Source: UBA1140 sp964409295 (GTDB lineage Bacteria; Campylobacterota; Campylobacteria; Campylobacterales; Sulfurovaceae). Taken from it: a DNA stretch of 14,023 bases. The translations under genes and the position numbers were made by a program. Shown one piece after another: positions 6,074 through 13,549 of the stretch (position 1 is its first letter; each line of letters starts with the position of its first letter). The notes below the pieces were generated by a model that did no database searches, was not told the DNA's origin, and saw only the letters and a list, made by a program, of their open reading frames with translations. The stretch is from positions 1 through 14,023 of the forward strand of contig CAYPCV010000002.1 in the NCBI GenBank assembly GCA_964409295.1, given 5' to 3'.

Positions 6074-7476
6074 TATTTTAAAAGCTTAATAAAGCTCTCC
6101 TGAACAGCCTTTTTATATTCAATCAAACTCTCCTCTTTTAGCTCATTTCCTTTTCTCAATGGAACGTGCAACTCTTCTAACTTTTTACGAAGTTTGGAAT
6201 CCATTACTTTATCCATAAAAAAGTCCTCTTTATCCAAATGTAAACTATCACGCAGAGCATGTGAACGTTTGGCAATGGTTGAGGCATGATACAAAGCACG
6301 TCCCAAAAGAATATATGGGAAGTTTAAATTTTTCATTGGTCCAATAGAGAGTTCTCTCTTTCCAATACTTTGACCTAAAATTTTAAGTTCATACATATTA
6401 TTAAAACCAAACTTTGCCCCTACACCACCAATTAAACCACCAATCAGAGATGCAGTAAAAAGTGTTGAACCTGCAAAGAGTAAATCAACCCCCACACCTG
6501 TTATGGCTCCTGCTGATGCACCCGTTAATATTAACTCTTTTTCACTCAATCCAAAAATAGAAGCACTCTCTTTAGAAAACAAACCAACCTCATCAACCAT
6601 TAATCCATCTTCTACTTTACTAATGCTTTGATGATTCCAAATGGCTTCGACTACTTTCTTTTGCTTTTTCTCATAATTGATAATTGCTTTACGATAGGCT
6701 ATCTTTGCTGACTCTTCCTCTTTAGCTGTTGCCTTTTCTCCTTGAATAGTGTGAGTATAGACAAAAGAGATTGTCTTCTGCATATTCTCAACAATTGCAT
6801 TAACCGTAGAATTTATCTTCTCTTGATGCAAAGTTTCTAAAACATTAATAGCTAATTTAATCGGTTTTGTCCACTCCTCTTTGAGTTGGGACATACTATC
6901 AAGAAGAGAAATATGGTCATCAAAAGTAGCAGTGATAGGGTTAAATGTTCGCACCATTCTAAAGTAATGACCTAATGCACTTTTCCACTGTTCACGATAA
7001 TCTTCTTTGCCTATTAGGTTTAAGATTGCCATCGAGGGCTGACCACACCAACGTAAAATCTCCATCTCGGTTTCATACTCTGCACCATAAGGTTTTGAGG
7101 CATCTACCACATAGATAATTCCTGCGCCATTAACAATGGGTTCAAGAAGTTCAATCTCATCTCTAAATTTTGGATTATCTCGATGTTGGGCTATAAATTT
7201 ACGCACCACCTCTGTTCGCTTGTCTGCCGAAACGGGTTCTTGTTTGTTTAACCAAGCCAACACCCGTCTGGCTCGTTGAAAACCTGGGGTATCAAAAAGT
7301 TCATAGATAATCTTTCCATCAACCTTTAATGGAAACCCACGTTTTACTTGTGTTGTCCCTGGCGTGTCCCCTATCTGAATAGAGTCATCCAAAGATAACG
7401 AAGAGACAATAGAACTTTTCCCTTTATTTGGATGCCCCACAACTGCAAATTTTGGATAACTATAACTACTTTGCAT
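6073..7476 (-). CDS. GTPase with C-terminal DUF3482 membrane-associated domain
   Basis: A 467-residue Era/TrmE-like GTPase fused to a DUF3482 region; cellular function unknown. Numbering from a TTG three bases upstream of the ATG, the P-loop is GHPNKGKSS (15-23), the switch region DTPGTTQVKRG (38-48), and G3 is DTPG (63-66). The G4 specificity motif is weak (NLIGKED, 154-160, instead of NKxD). A Gly/Ala-rich hydrophobic stretch (about 316-358) could insert into or contact the membrane. A charged helical region (about 250-280) and a Lys/Glu-rich C-terminus flank it. I start at the ATG at 7476; the TTG at 7479 is slightly better spaced from AAAAAGG and cannot be excluded. The gene overlaps the end of the DUF2868 gene by 11 nt. 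Its partner is that membrane protein, a pairing that recurs in proteobacteria. Confidence 0.85.
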   Translation of the reverse strand: MQSSYSYPKFAVVGHPNKGKSSIVSSLSLDDSIQIGDTPGTTQVKRGFPLKVDGKIIYELFDTPGFQRARRVLAWLNKQEPVSADKRTEVVRKFIAQHRDNPKFRDEIELLEPIVNGAGIIYVVDASKPYGAEYETEMEILRWCGQPSMAILNLIGKEDYREQWKSALGHYFRMVRTFNPITATFDDHISLLDSMSQLKEEWTKPIKLAINVLETLHQEKINSTVNAIVENMQKTISFVYTHTIQGEKATAKEEESAKIAYRKAIINYEKKQKKVVEAIWNHQSISKVEDGLMVDEVGLFSKESASIFGLSEKELILTGASAGAITGVGVDLLFAGSTLFTASLIGGLIGGVGAKFGFNNMYELKILGQSIGKRELSIGPMKNLNFPYILLGRALYHASTIAKRSHALRDSLHLDKEDFFMDKVMDSKLRKKLEELHVPLRKGNELKEESLIEYKKAVQESFIKLLK

Positions 7477-9046
7477 CAATAACCCATACCTTTTTAGCTT
7501 TTAAGCCTTCTATTTTTCGATTCCATATTGAAAACTCTTTTTCTGTACTTCTGTAATTGTTTTCAGGTAAACCAATAGGAAACAACTCAATTTCATCTAC
7601 TCTAGAATTTTCAATTAACTCTTCTAAAAAATCTACAAAATCCATGGTTGGAGGTTCCCATGATTTAACATACAATAAAACATTCTCTTCTGCTCTATTT
7701 GCCACCTCTTCATCCTCTTCAAACGAATTATTTCCCCCTACCGAAGCACTAAATAAAGCATCAATTCGTTTCGTATCATTGACCAATAACATTTCATCTT
7801 CTGAAAAATTCCAAGCGATAATACTGTGATACTGTTCGTCTATAACTTCAGAAAGAACGTCCTTTTCAATATCTTGAATACTCTCTTCTTCCCTAGAGTC
7901 TTCTTCCTTAGGCTCTTCTTCTATCTTCTCTTCTTTTATCACTTTTAGAGGTTCTACTCTTGATTCCGTTTTAAGTTCTAGTTGTTGAACTTTTGGCTCT
8001 TCTTGAACCCTTGTCTCAACCAACGTTTTAACCTGTTTTTTATGCTCTTTTTTAATCTCTAAATGTTTCTCTTTTTTAGGAGCTTTTGTCTCAATAAAAG
8101 GGGTTTTAAACTCTTTTACAAGCTTACGCACTCCATACAAATCAAAAAACTCCTCTTGTACTTTTTTTATTAAATATCGAGTAGAGAATATCCAAAGAGT
8201 AAAACGTAAAACAACAGCATAAAAAAAAGTATTCATAGCCAAATATTGCCACCATGCCCCTAATCTGTGAGCATTTTCAATCATATTAGTGTTAAGTTTT
8301 TCTCCTAAACGATAATGTTGACTCAATTCAACCAACTCAGGAGAAGGCATAAATGAAGGAAATATAAATCGCCAAGGAGTCGCAATAAACTCCAAAAAAC
8401 CATAAAAGCTTAAAGCTTCAACCTGTAGAGTGGTACTCCAAACAAAGGCGATATCTTGGGTTACAACAATAAAAAGAAGAGCCAATAAGGTTCCAATGGA
8501 AAAAATTAAAGAGAAGCGTTGAAGACGTTCTATAAAAAGATATTTTTGTAAAGGTTTAGAGAGAACTTCATCAAAGGAGTCTGTTTCTCTATGAAGTGTA
8601 AATTTTGATAAAAGTTTTTCTAGCCAGTGAAAGGGAAAAAGCATCTTAAAAAAATCAGAAATATTCCATTTAGATAAAATTGAGAAGAGTGTAAAAATCA
8701 TACTTAAAATAGGCAAAAGCGTGGCAAAGAAGAGATAATAGATAATGTTTACAGGTTCATTTCCACTATAACTTAAAAGACCAATCCCCATAAATAAACC
8801 TAAGAGAAGAGAGATAAACGAAACAATATTGTTCAAAGAGTTCGAGTATAAAGAGAAGGTATCAGAATAAAATGGTTTAAGCATCTTAAAACGATACTCT
8901 TCTAACCATAAAAAAACTAAATTTTTAGAATTTTTATGCTTTAAAGCAAAAAGACGATTCTCTTTATGTGTTCCTTGATAATCTTGAAAAAGTTGCTTAA
9001 AATCAAGATAATCTTGAATGGTAATTTTATGATGTTTAGTTTGCAT
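7466..9046 (-). CDS. DUF2868 membrane protein, partner of the DUF3482 GTPase
   Basis: A 526-residue inner-membrane protein of the DUF2868 family, with no known biochemical function. It shows two transmembrane hairpins at about 72-92/100-123 and 178-197/268-288. Family-like motifs between them are VVTQDIAFVWSTTL (194-207), TPWRFIFPSFMPSPELVE (223-240) and RLGAWWQYLAMN (261-272). A long, highly charged Lys/Glu linker (about 315-395) follows, then a cytoplasmic C-terminal domain (about 400-526) with EEVANRAEENVLLYVKSWEP and a terminal KAKKVWVIDAK. The ATG at 9046 has no strong Shine-Dalgarno, but a TATAAT box lies 24 nt upstream. The stop overlaps the GTPase start, so translation is coupled and the two proteins probably act together at the membrane. 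The GTPase-side function is inferred only from this pairing. Confidence 0.82.
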   Translation of the reverse strand: MQTKHHKITIQDYLDFKQLFQDYQGTHKENRLFALKHKNSKNLVFLWLEEYRFKMLKPFYSDTFSLYSNSLNNIVSFISLLLGLFMGIGLLSYSGNEPVNIIYYLFFATLLPILSMIFTLFSILSKWNISDFFKMLFPFHWLEKLLSKFTLHRETDSFDEVLSKPLQKYLFIERLQRFSLIFSIGTLLALLFIVVTQDIAFVWSTTLQVEALSFYGFLEFIATPWRFIFPSFMPSPELVELSQHYRLGEKLNTNMIENAHRLGAWWQYLAMNTFFYAVVLRFTLWIFSTRYLIKKVQEEFFDLYGVRKLVKEFKTPFIETKAPKKEKHLEIKKEHKKQVKTLVETRVQEEPKVQQLELKTESRVEPLKVIKEEKIEEEPKEEDSREEESIQDIEKDVLSEVIDEQYHSIIAWNFSEDEMLLVNDTKRIDALFSASVGGNNSFEEDEEVANRAEENVLLYVKSWEPPTMDFVDFLEELIENSRVDEIELFPIGLPENNYRSTEKEFSIWNRKIEGLKAKKVWVIDAK

Positions 9047-9069
9047 ATAAGGCTTTAATTTTTTAAGCT

Positions 9070-9075
9070 ATTATA
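9070..9075 (-). promoter_or_regulatory. -10 box for the DUF2868-GTPase operon
   Basis: TATAAT on the minus strand (plus-strand ATTATA) lies 24 nt before the DUF2868 start in the 41-bp gap after the YeeE pair. No -35 is visible. It would let the GTPase module be transcribed separately from the yeeE genes. No terminator was found in this gap, so read-through from the yeeE pair is also possible. Confidence 0.45.
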
Positions 9076-9087
9076 CGCTTTTTGTAC

Positions 9088-9762
9088 TTAATTTTCTTTT
9101 TTATCATGTCGTTTATCGTCAGGAAGTTTGCGTAAATCTACTTCATCAAACAACTCTAGCTTGGGAATAGCAATAGCAATCAAGATTACAACCACTCCAA
9201 AAATAATAGCCGTCATATCTTCATTACCTTTAAAAAAATCTGTCAAGATGGTTTTACCTGAACTATCTCCCATTAATGGCTTAAAAAAGTCATCATAATA
9301 GAGGGTAAAGACCAAACCACCCAACAGACCACCAATTGCACCAATCAAAACATCAATTCGCCCCTCGGCAATCGAAACAGGCCCTGTACCTGGACATTTT
9401 CCCAAAATTGCCATAGAGATACCAAAAAGAATTCCCCCAATAATAAGCCCTTGCCAAACAATTGGTTTAATATGGTAGTGGGCTTGACCTGCATCAATCA
9501 TAAAATAGAGACCAATAGAGGTTAAACCCACCGTTAAAAAGAGCATTTTAGGAATAATAGTATCTTTTAACATAGCAAAACCTGCTATCTTTTCAAACTT
9601 ATCCACCCGTGTATATTGAATAATTCCTCCAAAGATAACACCAATCAAAAAAACCAAAGCGACAGAACCATGTTGCATATCAATAACCGTCTCTACCATT
9701 TTAAATACTCTATCAGTTACAGTTGTATTTACATCATCAACCACAAATATAATATCTGCCAT
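9088..9762 (-). CDS. YeeE/YedE family protein, C-terminal-type half (sulfur compound transport)
   Basis: A 224-residue polytopic membrane protein of the YeeE/YedE (DUF395/TsuA) family. Family members import thiosulfate or related sulfur species via conserved cysteines in glycine-rich hairpins. Predicted hydrophobic segments lie at about 34-50, 70-89, 103-121, 135-154 and 184-201. The conserved loop LGKCPGTGPVSIAEG (about 120-134) carries the single key Cys and corresponds to the second half of full-length members. The Lys/Asp-rich tail (205-224) should be cytoplasmic. Its ATG overlaps the stop of the preceding YeeE gene by one base, with AAGGA as Shine-Dalgarno, so the halves are co-translated and probably form one transporter. 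Substrate (thiosulfate, sulfite or persulfide) cannot be told from sequence. Confidence 0.82.
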   Translation of the reverse strand: MADIIFVVDDVNTTVTDRVFKMVETVIDMQHGSVALVFLIGVIFGGIIQYTRVDKFEKIAGFAMLKDTIIPKMLFLTVGLTSIGLYFMIDAGQAHYHIKPIVWQGLIIGGILFGISMAILGKCPGTGPVSIAEGRIDVLIGAIGGLLGGLVFTLYYDDFFKPLMGDSSGKTILTDFFKGNEDMTAIIFGVVVILIAIAIPKLELFDEVDLRKLPDDKRHDKKEN

Positions 9763-10268
9763 TATTTTCCTTTTGTATTATAAAAAAGCTTACCTGTGAT
9801 AACAAGTGTCAACATAACCACACCACCAAAAATCATTGCAGACATGGCAAGTTGACTCATACCAGACATAAAGTGACCAGAGGTACATCCACCTGCCAAT
9901 CTTGCACCAATAATCATAATAAAGCCTGAAAAAAAGCTCCATAAAAGTCGAGAAATTATAGAGTTATTTTTATAGTTTTTCCATGCCGTTGGAATTAATG
10001 AAAAACGGAAACTTTTTGTAATAAATACAGAAGTGATAAATCCACCAAAAAGTACCCCCAAGAGCATAACTCCTTCCCACGAACCTGAATATTTAATATG
10101 CTCTATATAGCTATATTTTTCAGGGTCTAAATTAAAAATAAGTGCTGCAGCATAAGGAACATATGTTGACGCACCAATCGGTCTATCTGCTCCATAAATT
10201 GAGAATGTTAAAAGTAGTAGACCCGACATCAAAATGCCACCTACCCACCACGGTAATCTATTAGCCAT
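9762..10268 (-). CDS. YeeE/YedE family protein, N-terminal-type half (sulfur compound transport)
   Basis: A 168-residue membrane protein, about half the size of full-length YeeE. Hydrophobic segments lie at about 8-24, 35-46, 67-84, 105-121 and 142-158. The diagnostic loop is ARLAGGCTSGHFMSGMSQLA (122-141), whose GGCTSGH cysteine is thought to pass sulfur species by transient S-S-S contacts in the family. It is the first gene of a two-gene unit whose second member carries the complementary CPGTG loop, resembling the split PmpA/PmpB arrangement. An extended -10 promoter lies 28 nt before the ATG. The pair fits a sulfur-metabolising Campylobacterota host, but no sox, sqr or rhodanese gene is in the window to define the pathway. 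Confidence 0.84.
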   Translation of the reverse strand: MANRLPWWVGGILMSGLLLLTFSIYGADRPIGASTYVPYAAALIFNLDPEKYSYIEHIKYSGSWEGVMLLGVLFGGFITSVFITKSFRFSLIPTAWKNYKNNSIISRLLWSFFSGFIMIIGARLAGGCTSGHFMSGMSQLAMSAMIFGGVVMLTLVITGKLFYNTKGK

Positions 10269-10295
10269 AGTTATAACCTTTATAGTTTTTTCAGA

Positions 10296-10324
10296 AGTAT
10301 AGCAGAGTAATCTTAATAAGTAAA
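10296..10324 (-). promoter_or_regulatory. Promoter of the yeeE pair
   Basis: On the minus strand an extended -10, TGCTATACT (10304 down to 10296), is preceded with a 17-bp spacer by TTTACT (10324 to 10319), a 4/6 match to the -35 consensus. The -10 ends 27 nt before the ATG at 10268. The rest of the 102-bp gap up to purU is AT-rich, and I see no clear terminator for purU in it. Confidence 0.55.
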
Positions 10325-10370
10325 ATTTATTTATTTTATAATTTTAACAATAATTATTTATCTATTTTAT

Positions 10371-11207
10371 CTAAAATACTATCGTCTTATTCCCATGAAC
10401 AAATACTCTATCGTTTAAGACAAAATTCAAAGCCCGAGAAAGTACTATTTTTTCAACATCTCGCCCTGCACTCTGCATATCTCTCCACTCTAAACGGTGG
10501 TTCACAGGAATCACATCTTGGGCAATAATTGGACCTTCATCCAAATCATCTGTCACAAAGTGTGCCGTTGCACCAATAATCTTTACCCCTCGTTTAAAGG
10601 CTTGTTTATAAGGGTTTGCCCCAATAAATGCAGGTAAGAATGAGTGGTGTATATTGATAATCTGTCTAGGATACGCCGAAACAAAGGTTGAGGTTAAAAT
10701 ACGCATGTACTTTGCCAAAACAATATAATTAAACTTATGCTTATCTATCAGTTTCATCACTTGCTCTTCATGCTCTTCTCTTGAAATATCTTTGGCAGGA
10801 ACACAGAAAAATGGAATATCAAAACGACGTACCAAACGCTCTAAAACATCATGATTGGCAATGACTGCTTCTATATCAGCATTCAACTCCCCAGCTTCGT
10901 GACGAATCAAAATATCGCCCAAAGCATGCGACTCTTTGGTTGCCAAAATAACAATCTTTTTTCGTTTAGGTACAATAACTTTAAGCCGTGCATTCATAGG
11001 AGCAATCTCTTTCAATGCACTCTCTAACTCAAGCACATCAAAAGAGCCTGTAACCACCGTTCTCATAAAAAATTTATTTTGCTCTTTATCCACAAATTCA
11101 CGGTTAGAGTCAATGTTCAAATCTCTATCATAAAAGACTTTAGAAATCTTATAAACCAACCCTTTGGCATCTTCACAATCTATTAATACTCTTGCTCTCT
11201 GTTCCAT
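10371..11207 (-). CDS. purU: Formyltetrahydrofolate deformylase PurU
   Basis: A cytoplasmic enzyme hydrolysing 10-formyl-THF to THF and formate. It balances one-carbon pools and supplies formate, for example for formate-dependent purine synthesis. The 278 residues comprise an N-terminal ACT domain (about 4-80; ARVLIDCEDAKGLVYKISKVF, 5-25), the usual regulatory module, and a formyltransferase-fold domain (about 83-278). Catalytic marks are NIHHSFLPAFIGANPY (185-200), with N185 and H187, and ATAHFVTDDLDEGPII (213-228), with D223. The ACT domain and the PYKQAF context separate PurU from PurN. It stands alone, divergent from the YceI-like gene. An extended -10 (TGCTATAAT) lies 28 nt upstream of the ATG at 11207. 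The Shine-Dalgarno is weak. Confidence 0.95.
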   Translation of the reverse strand: MEQRARVLIDCEDAKGLVYKISKVFYDRDLNIDSNREFVDKEQNKFFMRTVVTGSFDVLELESALKEIAPMNARLKVIVPKRKKIVILATKESHALGDILIRHEAGELNADIEAVIANHDVLERLVRRFDIPFFCVPAKDISREEHEEQVMKLIDKHKFNYIVLAKYMRILTSTFVSAYPRQIINIHHSFLPAFIGANPYKQAFKRGVKIIGATAHFVTDDLDEGPIIAQDVIPVNHRLEWRDMQSAGRDVEKIVLSRALNFVLNDRVFVHGNKTIVF

Positions 11208-11235
11208 TTCTATCCCATATCTAATTAATGGTGGA

Positions 11236-11244
11236 ATTATAGCA
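11236..11244 (-). promoter_or_regulatory. Extended -10 promoter of purU
   Basis: TGCTATAAT on the minus strand is a perfect extended -10, starting 28 nt before the purU ATG. No -35 match is seen at the expected distance, in keeping with Campylobacterota promoters. It lies in the 157-bp divergent region shared with the YceI-like gene. Confidence 0.6.
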
Positions 11245-11328
11245 AATTAAATATAGAGACATCGAATGGAAGTGACTTATTCATCTATCTAACTAAAAAA
11301 GTTTACTTCAAAATAAACATAAAGATAC

Positions 11329-11334
11329 TATAAT
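11329..11334 (+). promoter_or_regulatory. -10 box of the YceI-like gene
   Basis: TATAAT lies 30 nt before the ATG at 11365. A TTTACT at 11302-11307 is too far away (21 bp) to be a normal -35. It faces the purU promoter about 85 bp away, so one regulator could affect both. Confidence 0.5.
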
Positions 11335-11364
11335 CCAAAGATATAAATAAATAAGGATAAACCG

Positions 11365-11979
11365 ATGAAAAAAACACTTTTTTCTTTAATAACACTTGCT
11401 TCTCTTTTAACTGCTGAGGGGGGCTGTCTTTTGGTGCAGTCAAATGATATGAATGTAACATGGAAAGCCTATAAAACCTTGGCAAAGCTTGGTGTGGGTG
11501 GTCAATTTACAGGGGTTTCGTATACACCTAATGAAAAAGAAGGAAAAAACTTTAGTTCTCTGCTTGTAGGTTCTAAGGTTTCAATTGATGTAAGTAAAAT
11601 AGATACCAAAAATGAAGGACGAGACAAAACTTTAGTAGAAAATTTCTTTGGAAAGCTCAAAGGAAAAACGATTGATGGCGTTATTGTTGGTATGAAAGCC
11701 GATGCAAAAGTAAAGGGAAAACGTGTCTATCATGGTTCTATTGATGTGAATATTACAATGAATGGTCAAACAATAAAAATTCCAATGCGATATAACTATA
11801 AAAAAGAAATTTTTAGAGCAGAAGGGACTATAGACCTTTTTGATTTCTCGGCAAATGATGCATTAAAAAGTATTAATAAAAGCTGTTTTGATTTGCATAA
11901 AGGGAAAACATGGAATGATGTCTCTATAGCATTTAGTACATCTATAAAAGCAACACTTTGTAATACAAAAGTGAAATAA
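11365..11979 (+). CDS. Secreted YceI-like domain protein
   Basis: A 204-residue periplasmic protein of the YceI type, a lipocalin-like beta-barrel family that binds long isoprenoid or other apolar ligands. A Sec signal peptide is clear: MKK, a hydrophobic core (4-16) and a likely cleavage after LTA at about residue 17. The mature part begins near EGGCLLVQ. The region VTWKAYKTLAKLGVGGQF (31-48) matches the start of the YceI fold, followed by alternating beta strands to the end. Cysteines at 21, 174 and 199 could form a disulfide or an exposed thiol. EGGC is not a proper lipobox, so a lipoprotein is unlikely. Start fixed by AAGGA (11353-11357) 7 nt before the ATG. It is monocistronic and the natural ligand is unknown. 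Confidence 0.82.
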   Translation: MKKTLFSLITLASLLTAEGGCLLVQSNDMNVTWKAYKTLAKLGVGGQFTGVSYTPNEKEGKNFSSLLVGSKVSIDVSKIDTKNEGRDKTLVENFFGKLKGKTIDGVIVGMKADAKVKGKRVYHGSIDVNITMNGQTIKIPMRYNYKKEIFRAEGTIDLFDFSANDALKSINKSCFDLHKGKTWNDVSIAFSTSIKATLCNTKVK

Positions 11980-12018
11980 AAATAGAAATAGAAAATCATG
12001 AGCAATAATGCTCATGAT
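11980..12018 (-). terminator. Rho-independent terminator of nhaD (convergent gap)
   Basis: A perfect 10-bp stem (ATCATGAGCA at 11995-12004 with TGCTCATGAT at 12009-12018) has an ATAA loop. Read on the minus strand it is followed by a T-rich run (TTTTCTATTTCTATTTTTA), a good intrinsic terminator for nhaD, whose stop is 11 nt away. On the plus strand the same stem lacks a T-run and serves the YceI-like gene poorly. Confidence 0.75.
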
Positions 12019-12029
12019 AATAGGATTAG

Positions 12030-13373
12030 TTACGCACCTATATGAAGTACCATAAATTGGAAATACCAAATGGCTACAGAAACGATATAACCGACAAGAA
12101 CTGTCCACGCCAATTTCATGTGTGATGCAAAAGTATAAATACCATGAAGTTTACCCATAACACTAACACCTGCTGCTGAACCAAATGAGATTAATGACCC
12201 ACCGACACCTGCTGTTAGTGTAACCAACATCCATTGTGCTTGTGTATCAATTCCCATGTCTGGATTTGCTTTTAATACGGCTGACATTACAGGAACATTA
12301 TCTACTACAGCCGATAAGAAACCAACTCCAATATTTACTGTTGTTGCTCCAAATTGGCTATAGAGTGCTGTAAAATACTCTAGGAAACCAAGGAAGTGAA
12401 GACCACCAACAGCTGCTAAGATACCAAAGAAGAAAAGAAGCGTATCATTTTCAATTTTAGCAATCCATGAGAAAGCATTAATCTTTTCGCTATCGCTCTC
12501 ATCATCGTTGTGTCGGTTCTTTTTGTTTAGCATATAAACATAAAGTTTTAAAATTGCCAAACCAAACATCATACCCCACATTGCTGGAAGATGAAGAAGT
12601 TGATGTGAAAGAACAGCTAAAACAATAGTTAAAGCAAATAGACCAATAATCTGTTTACCACCTTCTAAAATTTCTGCTTTTTTCTCATTAGTATTAAAAG
12701 GAGGATTCCCTTCTGGTACAAAACGGCTCAACAGAAACGCTGTTACACCCCAACCAATAAATGAAGCAGGGAAAAGATATAAAAATTCAACAAATGAACC
12801 TTTTCCATCTACCCATACCATAAGAGTTGTAATGTCTCCAAATGGCGACCATGCACCACCTGCATTGGCTGCAACAACAATATTAATTGCTGATGGAACA
12901 ATAAATGCTCGGTTATCTTTGTCAATAGTAATAAGTACAGTTGATAAAATAAGAGCTGTAGTAAGGTTATCTGCAACTGGCGAGATAAAGAATGCCAAGA
13001 AACCTGTTACCCAAAAGAGCTTCTTATAATCATAGCCTTTTGAGACTAGACTAAATCGAAGTGCTGAAAAGACACCTCGGTCAATCATCGCTTCAATATA
13101 AGTCATAGCAACAAATAAGAAGAAAAAGATTCCTGCTATTTCAATAATTAAATGGTTGATTTCCATATGTAAATGTTCGCCCATTTTATGGTCGCCTGTA
13201 AGGGCAATATAGAGACCAATAAGCATAAAGATACCAGTACCTGCAAAGAGTGCTGGTTTGGCTTTATTGACATGATATTTGTCTTCTGTAGCGATAAAAT
13301 AATACCCTACAACAAAAACAATAAGCGATAAGATTCCCACCCATGTGGTGGTTAAATGTAGTTGTTCGTGCAT
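12030..13373 (-). CDS. nhaD: Na+/H+ antiporter NhaD
   Basis: A polytopic inner-membrane antiporter of the ion-transporter superfamily that exports Na+ (or Li+) in exchange for protons, fitting a saline habitat. The 447 residues show about a dozen hydrophobic segments. Two inverted-topology motif sets are visible: SPVADNLTTALILS (131-144) with VVAANAGGAWSPFGDITTL (166-184) in the first half, and VVDNVPVMSA (356-365) with GVGGSLISFGSAAGVSVMG (389-407) in the second. A hydrophilic loop (about 283-300, Asp/Ser/Lys-rich) lies between the repeats. Start ATG 13373 has GGAG 5 nt upstream. The gene is monocistronic, with its own promoter region and terminator. A related anion transporter is less likely because the DNLTTAL and GGAWSPFGD signatures are those of NhaD. 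Confidence 0.93.
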   Translation of the reverse strand: MHEQLHLTTTWVGILSLIVFVVGYYFIATEDKYHVNKAKPALFAGTGIFMLIGLYIALTGDHKMGEHLHMEINHLIIEIAGIFFFLFVAMTYIEAMIDRGVFSALRFSLVSKGYDYKKLFWVTGFLAFFISPVADNLTTALILSTVLITIDKDNRAFIVPSAINIVVAANAGGAWSPFGDITTLMVWVDGKGSFVEFLYLFPASFIGWGVTAFLLSRFVPEGNPPFNTNEKKAEILEGGKQIIGLFALTIVLAVLSHQLLHLPAMWGMMFGLAILKLYVYMLNKKNRHNDDESDSEKINAFSWIAKIENDTLLFFFGILAAVGGLHFLGFLEYFTALYSQFGATTVNIGVGFLSAVVDNVPVMSAVLKANPDMGIDTQAQWMLVTLTAGVGGSLISFGSAAGVSVMGKLHGIYTFASHMKLAWTVLVGYIVSVAIWYFQFMVLHIGA

Positions 13374-13411
13374 GTTAACTCCGATAATTTTAAATCTTTA
13401 TTTTATAGTTC

Positions 13412-13471
13412 ATAAAAATTTAATCATTTTTATTTATGCTAATTATAGTTAAAAATCTCTAATTTTCACAA
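13412..13471 (-). promoter_or_regulatory. Promoter and leader of nhaD
   Basis: On the minus strand TATAAT (13442-13447) is preceded, with an 18-bp spacer, by TTGTGA (13466-13471), a 4/6 -35 match. This gives a leader of about 60 nt. The leader contains an AT-only hairpin (13412-13419 with 13426-13433). A TATAAA at 13402-13407 is an alternative but is very close to the gene. I see no known riboswitch. Confidence 0.45.
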
Positions 13472-13490
13472 CTAAAAAAGGGGAGTGTTT

Positions 13491-13533
13491 TAAAAGAAAA
13501 AAACTAAGCTATTTCGTAACACTTATAGCTTAG
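13491..13533 (-). terminator. Rho-independent terminator of nadB
   Basis: A 9-bp perfect stem (CTAAGCTAT at 13504-13512 with ATAGCTTAG at 13525-13533) and 12-nt loop, read on the minus strand, is followed at once by TTTTTTTCTTTTA. It begins 17 nt after the nadB stop. It insulates nhaD from nadB transcription. Confidence 0.8.
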
Positions 13534-13549
13534 ACCTTATTTCTAATTA

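Noticed and set aside
11381..11430. Lipoprotein signal in the YceI-like protein (Cys21)
   Set aside because: Residues before Cys21 are AEGG, which do not fit a lipobox; a normal signal peptidase I site after LTA fits better.
11863..12108. Minus-strand open frames between the YceI-like gene and nhaD
   Set aside because: They overlap two real genes and the terminator, are low-complexity Phe/Leu-rich, and resemble no known protein.
13374..13549. A small RNA or small gene in the nadB-nhaD gap
   Set aside because: The hairpin and T-run are fully explained as the nadB terminator and the rest as the nhaD promoter and leader; no coding frame with a start signal was seen.
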